Shown: positions 56,801 through 64,000 of the stretch, piece by piece
How the letters are laid out: each line of letters opens with the position of its first letter
Numbering within the stretch: the first letter of the stretch is position 1
Source: Bremerella volcania
Lineage (GTDB): Bacteria > Planctomycetota > Planctomycetia > Pirellulales > Pirellulaceae
Length of the DNA stretch: 64,000 nt
Direction of reading: 5' to 3'
Assembly: GCF_007748115.1 (NCBI RefSeq)
Contig: NZ_CP036289.1
Location: 5,456,001-5,520,000, forward strand
Notes under the pieces: model-generated
What the model was told of the DNA's origin: nothing
The model's input: the letters and a program-made list of their open reading frames with translations, nothing else
Databases searched by the model: none
Made by a program: the position numbers and the translations under genes

Positions 56801-59779
56801 CTCCAATAACTGGATGGCTTCGCGTCCCTTCTCGATACTTTCTCGATATTGGCCGGCTGCGTAAAGAGAACAGCTGTAGTAGTTGAGTGATTGCCCCTGA
56901 CCCCAGACGTCGTCGAATTCTTTCCGCAGCTTCAGGGACCGTTGAGCATAGGCAATTGCTCGCTTGAATAGAGGAATCAAACAAGCCACAGGTGCATGCA
57001 AGGAATAGGCACTTGCCAATTCGGGGCTCGGCAGAAACTCTTCGGCGTAATTCAAACCTCGCAAGTGTGCCGACAAGCATTCCAATTTGCTTCGACAGTA
57101 CCAACATCCGTGTGCCAGCAAGGCAAAAAGCTGAATTGCCAACCGCTCGGAGTCATTGGGGGGTCGTCTTTTCCTCTGAAGCATCATCTTTGGAAAGCAG
57201 GAATGCAGGACCTGTTTGATAGCTTCCCACATTAAGAGCATCGTCCCCAGAAACTTATTCCGGGGGACCATACAGCCCAAGCTTCTTAGTGCCTTTTCAA
57301 ATCCTTTAGTAGCGGCTTCCATGTCTCCGCGCTTAAACGACAACTCGGCCAACTTGCTCTGGATCTTGGCGCGATCGAGATCCCCTTCCGCGAGTTCAGC
57401 CGCCAGTTCAAACTGCGGTGCGGCCTCCGGGTATTGCCCTCGCAGCATCAGCGCATCGCCAAGTCCCTCCGCAATCCGGAAGCGGATGGATTTCGGTTGG
57501 TTCTCGGCACCCTTCTGGGCGATCCGATATTGCCGTTCGGCAACTTCCAAGGAGAACTGACTGCGTGCTTGTTCGGCAGCCTGCAGGGCATAACCAAGAG
57601 CTGTTTCCGAGGCGCCCGCTTCGTCCAGATGGTAAGCAATTTCGGAAACCCGTGAGGGACTGTGCTCCTGTAAATGCAATGCCGCCCTGAGGTGCAGTTG
57701 TTTTTGTTCGTTCGGATCAAGCCGATCTAACAACGAACTGCGGATCTTATCATGCACAAAAACGAACTGACCACCATCAGCACGTTCCCAGATCAGGTTG
57801 CGGTCTTTGGCATGTAGCAAAGCTCCCACTGCGGCTGGAACCGTCAATCTGGCCAACGCTGCGGCGGTGTCTAAGCTGAATTCTTTACCAACCAACGCGC
57901 CCACGGAGAGCAATTCGATCGTTTCCTCCGGAAGCATCTCGATTCGATGTGCGAGAAACGAAGCTGCTTCTTGCGAAGACTGGATGTCTCGGATAGCACG
58001 CTGGTCGACTTGCCAGGTACCATCTTCGGCGACTAATGCCCCCGATTCGACCAAACCGCGCAGAACGGCCGAGGCCATAAACGGACTACCGCTGGCCAGT
58101 CGTGTCACAACCTCCACGGCTTCCGTCGGCAGCGAGCCTGCCATCGACTCAGCCAACTGGCGAATTTCTTCCTTACGCAAGGTCAACAAACAAATGTGTT
58201 GGCACCTTGGGATTGAACGCAAAGCGTGATCATCGCTCACTTCTTCGCTACGGAACGAACAGATCAGAGCACTATGGCGTTCCGATTGCCGCGTCTGCGT
58301 ATGCCAGCGACGAATGAGACTATGGGTCAACGCATCGGCCCACTGACAATCGTCCAGAATGATGATCGCTGGACGATCTCGACTTCCCAAAGCTCCAAGA
58401 AATCGAATCAACGAGTCGATCGTTCTGTTTTCACCAAAAGCAGCGGGCGACTGATCGGTAATACGGCCGGTAGGACGTAAGGCAGCTCCCAATGATGGCA
58501 AAGCGGCAACCAAGGCATCCGCCATGTCACCCACTTGTTCCTGCACCCGGCGGAGAAGATCTTTATCTTTTTGAGCGACCGACAGAAAGCCATCGACAAT
58601 ACCCTCGAGCGTGCGATAAGGACGTTGGCCGACATTCGTTGTCGCTTGTCCACGCAACACCCAGTTACTATTGCGACGAGCCACGCGCACCGCTTCCACC
58701 AGCAAACGGCTCTTCCCGAGGCCTGACTCCCCTTCGACCAGGATCACGGAGGATTTACCCTGCCGAGTTTCGCGGATGAAATTATTGAGCTGTTTGAGTT
58801 CTTCTTCTCTGCCAACGAACGTTGGCTCGGTTAACGTGCAGCGGCGATCACAAGCGCCGATCGCCACGTGACCTCCCGATTCCCCGGCAGCAAGCGATTC
58901 TTCGATTGCCAACAAGTCGGCAACCACGGCGCTTGCCAGCTGGTAGCGATCGTGCGGATCCTTTCTAAGTAGCCGTTGGACCAATTCGTCCAAATCTCTC
59001 GGAACTTCGGGGTTTATCGTAGGCAAATCAGGTACCGGTGCCGTTAGGTGCTCGAACAGAATCGCACCGGCCCCTTGCCCCTGAAAGGGAAGCCGCCCAG
59101 CGAGGCAACGAAACAGAAGGATCCCTGCCGCGTACAAGTCAGAAGGGGGCCCCACGTCCGTATCAATGGAGCCCGCTTCTTCAGGCGACATGTATGAGAC
59201 TGTTTCGCACTCTCGTTCGCCGAAGAGTTGATCGGGGTGAAATCGCTTGACGGTGCCGAACCCTCCAAGAGTCACACGACCAATCAATCCCGGCTTTCCA
59301 TTTTGCGACCTGACGAACATACTCGATGGCGTCACATCACGATGAAGCGAACCTCGCCGATGAAGTGAGTCGAGCGCCGTGAAGATGTCCTTGCCAATTT
59401 GAATCGTCTCTTCGACGGAAATCGGCTTGGACGTCAGCATTTGACTTAGGGACACTCCGTCATTCCAGGGCATCACCACGTAGAATTCCGTGCTTGTTCG
59501 CACAAAATCGATCACGGGAACTAGCTGGTCATTGGGATGCTCCTGTCGGATCGACGCTTCGAACTCGATGCGCGCACGTGTCCCTGACGTCACGGACTTC
59601 AGTTCGATGGCCTTGATTTCAACGCCTTCGCCTGTCTCTCGATCATTTCCCCAGTACGTGCGCACAAAGGGTGAATCACCGCTGGATGCGTTGACCTCGT
59701 ACCGCGCAAGAATCTCTTCTGGCACTTCCGACCCAACTTCGCCTGGGGCGAGTCTTGTTCCCGCTTCTCGATCCACCAT
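53846..59779 (-). CDS. Multidomain hybrid sensor: Ser/Thr-kinase-like, AAA ATPase, TPR, GAF, histidine kinase, two receivers
   Basis: 1977 residues, soluble. Order: kinase-like domain (about 27-295; K56, H146-R147-D148, but GFG at 173-175 instead of DFG), AAA-type ATPase (about 318-600; Walker A GESGLGKS at 350-357, Walker [12 protein letters not shown]), a long TPR-like helical region (about 690-1200), GAF (about 1260-1410), histidine kinase with H1483 ([16 protein letters not shown]), ATP-binding N and G boxes ([29 protein letters not shown]), a degenerate receiver (about 1715-1835; D1766 but no N-terminal acid pair) and a good receiver (about 1850-1970; D1900, [16 protein letters not shown]). 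There is no Hpt domain. The layout resembles the serine/threonine-histidine dual kinases of cyanobacteria and other filamentous bacteria. Confidence 0.93.
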   Translation of the reverse strand: MVDREAGTRLAPGEVGSEVPEEILARYEVNASSGDSPFVRTYWGNDRETGEGVEIKAIELKSVTSGTRARIEFEASIRQEHPNDQLVPVIDFVRTSTEFYVVMPWNDGVSLSQMLTSKPISVEETIQIGKDIFTALDSLHRRGSLHRDVTPSSMFVRSQNGKPGLIGRVTLGGFGTVKRFHPDQLFGERECETVSYMSPEEAGSIDTDVGPPSDLYAAGILLFRCLAGRLPFQGQGAGAILFEHLTAPVPDLPTINPEVPRDLDELVQRLLRKDPHDRYQLASAVVADLLAIEESLAAGESGGHVAIGACDRRCTLTEPTFVGREEELKQLNNFIRETRQGKSSVILVEGESGLGKSRLLVEAVRVARRNSNWVLRGQATTNVGQRPYRTLEGIVDGFLSVAQKDKDLLRRVQEQVGDMADALVAALPSLGAALRPTGRITDQSPAAFGENRTIDSLIRFLGALGSRDRPAIIILDDCQWADALTHSLIRRWHTQTRQSERHSALICSFRSEEVSDDHALRSIPRCQHICLLTLRKEEIRQLAESMAGSLPTEAVEVVTRLASGSPFMASAVLRGLVESGALVAEDGTWQVDQRAIRDIQSSQEAASFLAHRIEMLPEETIELLSVGALVGKEFSLDTAAALARLTVPAAVGALLHAKDRNLIWERADGGQFVFVHDKIRSSLLDRLDPNEQKQLHLRAALHLQEHSPSRVSEIAYHLDEAGASETALGYALQAAEQARSQFSLEVAERQYRIAQKGAENQPKSIRFRIAEGLGDALMLRGQYPEAAPQFELAAELAEGDLDRAKIQSKLAELSFKRGDMEAATKGFEKALRSLGCMVPRNKFLGTMLLMWEAIKQVLHSCFPKMMLQRKRRPPNDSERLAIQLFALLAHGCWYCRSKLECLSAHLRGLNYAEEFLPSPELASAYSLHAPVACLIPLFKRAIAYAQRSLKLRKEFDDVWGQGQSLNYYSCSLYAAGQYRESIEKGREAIQLLERTGDYWQVHIARYQVAASLYHLGNFREAIAEAKNNHRSGVELGDEQASGIILDVWARATLGNIPDSLFEAELARKRHDAQGKTQLYLAVGIRDLYQGKIESAITALEQAVDTATSAGIQNAYTAPALPWLATAIRMQAESTLPHAPALRNERLAKAEQIALRAVAAAKVCPNDLPRAIRERAIIAAMRGNYRKSRRLFDKAFAIAKQLGSIYEQALTLQHRSEVGQSARWADAVQDERESQRLLDELTIEQETESTRGGQMGTLSLVDRFDTVLHVGRRIASALSTDRIYEEASLGATRLLRGENSLLLEFDRDDAMAEPTVVLGATDVPFDRANLQRATEAGRAMTFIETSNEGDLHRDTTNPRSSIYIPIFVRNRLSACVCVTHSQVVGLFGTDEERLADFVGTIAGAALENAQGFMELSNLNTTLEQRVAERTAAAETRAAELARSNLQLERTAKELRLTEEELRVAKVAAETANEAKSRFLATMSHEIRTPLNGILGMTELALRTQLTSQQRNCLTVINQSGDALLSLLNDILDISKIEAGKMHLEAIPMEPQGVVTAAVRPLAVNAAKKGLELLYRIAPSVPESIEGDPCRLRQVIMNLVGNAIKFTDHGEVFIDCTVDSDDDVQQLHISVRDTGPGIPEDKLSTIFESFEQSDSSTTRRYGGTGLGLSISSQIVALMEGKLWVESELGQGSTFHVSIPLKSTQTESDKSAKPLSNEHVLLVSEHPTSRKLYQEILEQAGASLEHVTLDQALRRGQEGTADDAVLVLDWEVDSDKLEQWFLTPDSVDLFNLPHIVLIPPTGVPDEIDHCSMVTVAKPISASDLISAIESAKNAYPATRDAELLHHSSGERSLHILLADDAPVNLEVATGILEVFGHTCEVASTGREALERYQSGKFDLVLMDLEMPEMDGNQATDAIRQWEQEHGQRTPIVAMTAHALDGARENCLAAGMDDYLSKPIQPERLKQLLDEIAVSGNVPTA

Positions 59780-60185
59780 GGTCCTATTTCGTTCTCATCT
59801 ATGGAATCGCTCCGGCACTGGGCAGGTGGGAATCCCACCTCATCCCGTGCCTCATCAATTCCTGTTACTCAGAGAGAATGCTGCACCTCCATAAGGCAAA
59901 ATCCGCGCGCGTTTCTGGCGCACGAAATCAGCTAAACCATAGCTTTCTTTCGCGGGTAATCACGAACTGAGATACTTATAGCGCTTACTGCGCAATACGT
60001 ATGGGTCATAAGGGGCACTTAATTGATCAAAGTTACGTAAGCACACCCCCCCTTATGTCTAAATAGCGACTTTCTTGGTTGATTTTCTCATCCTTACCTA
60101 TTCTGATGTAAAGGCGAGTCAGGCCGCATTCATCTGTTTGCGGCGAAATTTGCCCATTTTGGAACCTGTGTGTTAGGTATTAGCC
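59780..60185. other. Divergent control region between hybrid sensor and methyltransferase genes
   Basis: 406 bases serving both genes. A perfect inverted repeat AGGTGGG-AAT-CCCACCT (59824-59840) lies about 45 bases before the sensor start and could be an operator. A GCGCGCG-rich stretch (59906-59923) and an A/T-rich middle are also present. No clean -35/-10 pair was found for either direction. Confidence 0.4.
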
Positions 60186-61301
60186 ATGATACAGTCGAAT
60201 GATTCGACCACTTTCAGACTACCAAGTGTGATCGAATTCTTCTCGAAGGACGTGGCGGAATTCAAGCGTCAGCTTACTCAACTGGAAAGCGAGATCGACA
60301 AGGACGCCATCCCGCAACGAAACGATGAGTTTCACAAGCGAACGCTCGCCGCCTTTCAGCAATCTCAAGCAGCTTGTCGCGCTTTCGAGCGAGCCCACGA
60401 AAGCGATCCCGACCTGATCAAAGAAGTTCAGGCACGCTTTCGCGACGAGACTTCTCCCTGGTTTTCGCAAAGTTGGATCGCCAATCGCGCGCGTACCAAA
60501 CCTAGCGGTTTCGCTGGGGACTATGAGATGCTCGTTAAACTATACGAGGAAGAGACGCCTGCCCGGGGTATTGGGGCGTATATCGACCTGTGCATCTCGG
60601 AATTGCCTCTAGCCAACGCCGTTCGTGGACGCAAGGACATGGTACGCGAGTACCTGCTCAACGAGATTGCAAAGCGAGAAGGTGATCTTCGGATCATGGA
60701 CATCGCTTGTGGTCCATGCCGCGAGTTTTTGGATTGGCCGGAGTTTGAGGGTCGTAACATTGAAGTCGTTGCGATGGACAATGACCCGGTCGCTTTGGAG
60801 TATATCGAAGCTACGGTCGCTTCCCAGCTTCCGCCTTCGACCACTCTCAAGCCGGTTCGCTTTAACGCCATGCGAGCTCGCAACGCGGAAGCCACCAAGG
60901 CGAAGTATGGAACATTCGATATAATCTATAGCGTCGGCTTGGCAGACTACCTTACCGACGAACACCTAATAGGTATCTTTAGCGGGCTGGGTGAAACCCT
61001 ATCGGATGGCGGTGCTCTCGTAATCGCCTTTAAGGATACCGAACAATATGACGAAACCCCCTATCAATGGCATTTAGACTGGTTCTTTTATCAAAGAACG
61101 GTAGAGGACGTGTTAAATGTTTACGATATGGCGGGATTTAACACGGACAAGATGGAACTGACGCGGGATCGCACTGGGATCATCGTCAACTACGTCAGTC
61201 ACCGTGCTCCGGACTGCATTCGACGCCTCGACCCGGCAGAATTGCCACGTCCAGCACGTGCTGGGAGAATCGCCAAAAACGGCAAGGTCATCGAAAGCTA
61301 G
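60186..61301 (+). CDS. SAM-dependent methyltransferase, possible fatty-acid methyl-ester (PhcB-like) signal synthase
   Basis: 371 residues, soluble. A helical N-terminal domain (about 15-100) precedes a GFAGDYEMLVKLYEEET segment (108-124) and the SAM fold: motif I MDIACGPCRE (171-180), acid loop VVAMDNDP (195-202), FDIIYSVGLADYLTDEHLIG, then GGALVIAFKD. From memory, the G-[FY]-A-G-D-Y-E block is shared by proteins annotated as 3-hydroxypalmitate methyl ester (extracellular factor) synthesis enzymes, the PhcB-type quorum signal makers of Ralstonia; this was not checked. It is divergent from the hybrid sensor gene and convergent with the HD-GYP gene (4-base overlap). Confidence 0.85.
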   Translation: MIQSNDSTTFRLPSVIEFFSKDVAEFKRQLTQLESEIDKDAIPQRNDEFHKRTLAAFQQSQAACRAFERAHESDPDLIKEVQARFRDETSPWFSQSWIANRARTKPSGFAGDYEMLVKLYEEETPARGIGAYIDLCISELPLANAVRGRKDMVREYLLNEIAKREGDLRIMDIACGPCREFLDWPEFEGRNIEVVAMDNDPVALEYIEATVASQLPPSTTLKPVRFNAMRARNAEATKAKYGTFDIIYSVGLADYLTDEHLIGIFSGLGETLSDGGALVIAFKDTEQYDETPYQWHLDWFFYQRTVEDVLNVYDMAGFNTDKMELTRDRTGIIVNYVSHRAPDCIRRLDPAELPRPARAGRIAKNGKVIES

Positions 61302-62401
61302 TTCGCCGTCGGAACGGGTCCGGTGGGAAATGTGACGCTTGGCGACATCTGGGGGAGTTCCGGACAAACCGATGCGTCATTCAGTCGCTGATTAATGTCG
61401 ACGATCTCTTCTTCATGACGGAAGAAGGCGTCGACAATATCAGGATCGAAGTGGGCACCGCTTCCCTCGCGAATGATTTGGCAAGCCTTCTGGTGACTGA
61501 AGGCTTCCTTGTACACGCGTGCCGTAGTCAGGGCATCGTAGACGTCTGCCACCGCGACAATACGGCCACAAAGAGGAATTTCTTCTCCTTTGAGACCGTA
61601 AGGATAGCCACTGCCGTCGTATTTCTCGTGATGCGAGCAAGCAATATCACGTGCGAAACGCAAGTAGGCGGCTTCGGGCTGTTCTCGCACGGCGGCATCC
61701 AAAGTATGGAAACCTACGAGTGTATGCTGCTTCATGATCTCGAACTCTTCCGCTGTCAGTTTGCCCGGCTTGAGCAGCACGTGATCCGGGATGCCAACCT
61801 TTCCGATATCATGCAGGGGACTGGTCAGGTAAATCGTCCTCACGTAATCCGCATCAACGACATCGGCATACTTTGGCTGTTGCGAGAGATCTTCAGCCAG
61901 AAGTCGCGAGTATTCCCGCATTCGCTCCAGGTGAGCGCCTGTTTCTGGATCGCGTGATTCGGCAAGCTTGGCCAATGCGAATATGATCACGTTGCGGCTT
62001 TCGAGCGACACAATTCGATTGGCCGCGCGGAGCCGAATGTGAAGTTCTTCAGGGTCGAATGGCTTCGTAATAAAGTCGTCGGCACCCGCCCTCAGTCCAC
62101 TCACGAGGTTGTGTTGGCGATCGAGCGAAGTCAGTAGAATGAAATAAACGTATCCACTCAAAGGACGTTGGCGAACGCGTCGACAAAGTTCGACCCCAGA
62201 CATCCCCGGCATTTGCCAGTCGGACAATACAATGCGGAAATCTCCCTGATAGATCATCTCCAGGGCTTCATTCCCATCTCGTGCGGTTTCAACAGGAATT
62301 CCAAGCGCACTAAGAACGTCACTCAGCATCCCCAGGCACGCTGGATCATCATCTACCAGTAGGATCGGCGATTGGCTGGTATCTCGATCGTGAATGATCA
62401 T
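61298..62401 (-). CDS. Response regulator with HD-GYP domain (RpfG-type)
   Basis: 367 residues. The receiver (about 11-130) has acids D17-D19, phospho-acceptor D61 (IVLSDWQMPGMSG) and K113. The C-terminal HD-GYP domain has the DPETGAHLERM helix, HDIGK (197-201) with two metal ligands, SHHEKYDGSGYP (256-267) and the GYP signature at 265-267. Such proteins hydrolyse cyclic-di-GMP. The start ATG (62401) shares one base with the stop of the Hpt gene (TAATG), so the two are translationally coupled. It is the likely output of the local phosphorelay. Confidence 0.94.
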   Translation of the reverse strand: MIIHDRDTSQSPILLVDDDPACLGMLSDVLSALGIPVETARDGNEALEMIYQGDFRIVLSDWQMPGMSGVELCRRVRQRPLSGYVYFILLTSLDRQHNLVSGLRAGADDFITKPFDPEELHIRLRAANRIVSLESRNVIIFALAKLAESRDPETGAHLERMREYSRLLAEDLSQQPKYADVVDADYVRTIYLTSPLHDIGKVGIPDHVLLKPGKLTAEEFEIMKQHTLVGFHTLDAAVREQPEAAYLRFARDIACSHHEKYDGSGYPYGLKGEEIPLCGRIVAVADVYDALTTARVYKEAFSHQKACQIIREGSGAHFDPDIVDAFFRHEEEIVDINQRLNDASVCPELPQMSPSVTFPTGPVPTAN

Positions 62402-62778
62402 TAACTTCCCCCGGACCGATGTTGCGATATGAGTTGGCTCAATCGGCAACATTCGTCACGAATATCAGCAAGAGATGCTTCGTCGTAGTTCAAATCTTCT
62501 TCTTCCGCTTGTCTTTCCAAGTGCATCGCATACCCTGCCAGGCGATCCGCGGAAACGGTTAAGGAAGTCCCTTTGATGCGATGGGCAATCCGCGCAACTT
62601 CTTGCGAGTTCAGCTTTTCAACCGCCTCTTCTAGAGACTCTAGATCGTCTGCCAAGGAATCTTGAAATCGATTCAGGGCCTTCTCGACGAGATCGAGACG
62701 ACCAATACATCGTGACTTCAAAGTTTCCCAATTGATCGACTGTTCTTCAGCCGGCGCGTGCGTTTGCTGCAAGCTCAT
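62401..62778 (-). CDS. Histidine phosphotransfer (Hpt) protein
   Basis: 125 residues, all helical. The Hpt motif is EVARIAHRIKGTSLTVSADR with H66 the phosphorylated residue. The domain is otherwise free-standing, so it can carry phosphate from a hybrid kinase receiver to a separate response regulator. ATG 62778 follows GGGAGG by 6 bases; a longer frame to 62949 adds a basic, unlike N-terminus and is rejected. It is coupled to the HD-GYP gene. Confidence 0.88.
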   Translation of the reverse strand: MSLQQTHAPAEEQSINWETLKSRCIGRLDLVEKALNRFQDSLADDLESLEEAVEKLNSQEVARIAHRIKGTSLTVSADRLAGYAMHLERQAEEEDLNYDEASLADIRDECCRLSQLISQHRSGGS

Positions 62779-62992
62779 CAACTGCCTCCCAGGGACGTAA
62801 CCTATGCACTGAGAAAAGTTTGCGGAGTGCAAAAACGGGATATCTTCCGAAAGATAGGTTACATTTCTCCGAGGGTCAAAACGCATGGCCTCTGGCCGAT
62901 CAACTGGCGGAACATCGGGAACAACCCGCATAACACCTTCGGATACCACCAGATAGCGTAGCGCATAACACGCAAGCGCCCAGAATTTGACT

Positions 62993-64000
62993 CTAATACC
63001 GAATCTGGACTCCCATCACCAATGAGTGGGCACTGATGCGGTGCGAGATGGTGTCATTGGCACCAAACGGTGGGGAAGGAGCCGGCCCTGAAACCGACGA
63101 ATCAACCAAATACACATACGCGAGATTCAGTTCGACTCCATCGGTCAGCAAACACCCGGCCCCCAGTGCAATGTTATGCGTTTGAATCAGTGGGTTGGCG
63201 ACATTCGTGAAGACGTCTTCCGAGCCGATCGGGTTCTGGTTGAAGTTATACCCAGCCCGCAGTTTCCACAGATCGCTTAGCTGGTATTGGGCTCCAATCG
63301 CACCGGCGAACACGTTGTCCCATCCGAGGTCACGAAAACCCTGCGTATTGGCATAATCGAAATAACGTGCATCTGCAGCAAAGACCCAACGTTCCCATCC
63401 GTAGTATGCCAGGCCCGTGGAAAGAATCATGGGATAGTCGAGATCAAAGCGAACGACCCCTGACGGCGTAAAGAAGCGGAACTGTTCAAACCATTGGGTG
63501 CTTTTGATTGTGAAACCAGCTCGCCAGCAACTGGGACTGGCGTAATAGATGCCCCCTTGGATACCCCCGCCCCAGTGAACGCGATTGCCGGACCCCGCCG
63601 TGCTGGTGGGTGTAATTGCCGAAGGTCCAAGCGGATCGAACTGCATGCGGGCAGCAGTAATCGTTGGTGCCACGCCGATCGACCAACACTCGCCCAATCG
63701 TAGTGACATGGTTGGTGCGATCTGCATGATTTCCGCGTCGGCGAAAACAGGGCCGGATGCCAGAAGCGGATTACTTGCATCCATAGGCATGTTGTTTCGG
63801 AAACCACCAATCCCATAGACTCCCATGCCAATGGTCAGCGGAGTTCCTTCCAAGTGATCGACCCAACCGACGGCCGGGATAATGGCTACGCCTGCTTCTC
63901 CATTGGTCGTGTTGGTCGTGCCACTCACGGTCGACGAAAGCTCGATGTCAGCCAATAGGCCTTCCATGCCAAACGAGACTTCGGACTGCTCGAGATAGCT
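62993..64000 (-). CDS. FadL/OmpP1-type outer-membrane transporter (5' end outside the window)
   Basis: The visible 335 residues run from the window edge to the stop TAA/TAG at 62993. The strands alternate polar and hydrophobic residues and close with VMGVQIRY (terminal aromatic), as in outer-membrane barrels; GAIGAQYQLSDLWKLRAGYNFNQNP, DLDYPMILSTGLAYYG and EGVELNLAYVYLVDSSVS-type blocks match the FadL/TodX family of long-chain fatty-acid and hydrocarbon channels. The N-terminal plug and signal peptide are cut off at the right edge. It is 214 bases downstream of the Hpt gene's upstream side and reads the same direction. Confidence 0.8.
   Translation of the reverse strand, partial: SYLEQSEVSFGMEGLLADIELSSTVSGTTNTTNGEAGVAIIPAVGWVDHLEGTPLTIGMGVYGIGGFRNNMPMDASNPLLASGPVFADAEIMQIAPTMSLRLGECWSIGVAPTITAARMQFDPLGPSAITPTSTAGSGNRVHWGGGIQGGIYYASPSCWRAGFTIKSTQWFEQFRFFTPSGVVRFDLDYPMILSTGLAYYGWERWVFAADARYFDYANTQGFRDLGWDNVFAGAIGAQYQLSDLWKLRAGYNFNQNPIGSEDVFTNVANPLIQTHNIALGAGCLLTDGVELNLAYVYLVDSSVSGPAPSPPFGANDTISHRISAHSLVMGVQIRY

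Overview
The window looks like chromosome of a planctomycete, most likely of the Pirellulaceae (Blastopirellula/Bremerella/Rhodopirellula type). The evidence is the gene set rather than any database match: two formylglycine sulfatases, a cytochrome-DUF1549-DUF1553 protein beside a Tat-exported DUF1501 protein, two ECF sigma / FecR-like pairs, a free-standing FtsH-like (M41) peptidase, a low-complexity Ser-Arg-Pro protein, and many starts without a good Shine-Dalgarno. No phage, insertion sequence, CRISPR array or rRNA was seen; the window reads as ordinary chromosome with lineage-specific blocks.

Region 1 (1-11.3 kb) is a translation cluster. After the 3' end of a peroxiredoxin gene and a tRNA-Val come thrS, infC, rpmI, rplT, pheS and pheT, in the usual bacterial order. 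The order is broken between infC and rpmI by four genes (two glycosyltransferases, a lipoprotein, a membrane protein). infC appears to start at ATC, and PheT lacks the usual OB-fold tRNA-binding insertion.

Region 2 (11.3-21.9 kb) is mixed housekeeping: M32 carboxypeptidase, BshB1-type deacetylase, two lipoproteins, Xer recombinase, a DUF4261 protein, a renalase-like flavoprotein, a K+/H+ antiporter, a TfoX-domain protein, an aldo/keto reductase and a cupin.

Region 3 (21.5-30.9 kb, minus strand) is a chemotaxis operon: a small GspE-N-like protein, hybrid CheA (Hpt-kinase-two CheW-receiver), CheW, a dCache chemoreceptor, CheB and CheR, followed by an exported phosphoesterase and a cupin. No separate CheY is present.

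Region 4 (31-43.9 kb) holds the M41-like peptidase, an exported planctomycete protein, an RND efflux adaptor and pump, a K+-channel-like protein, an LCM-family methyltransferase, sulfatase 1, the repeat protein and an NTF2-like exported protein.

Region 5 (44.2-53.8 kb) has two consecutive sigma / membrane FecR-like modules, the first followed by sulfatase 2, the second by the haem-binding PSD1 protein and the DUF1501 protein. They look like self-contained surface-sensing and glycan-handling units.

Region 6 (53.8-62.8 kb) is the most interesting block: a 1977-residue hybrid sensor (Ser/Thr-kinase-like, AAA ATPase, TPR, GAF, histidine kinase, two receivers) lacking an Hpt domain, a divergent methyltransferase resembling fatty-acid methyl-ester signal synthases, and a translationally coupled Hpt / receiver-HD-GYP pair that could complete a phosphorelay ending in cyclic-di-GMP breakdown. 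The window closes inside a FadL-like outer-membrane transporter gene.
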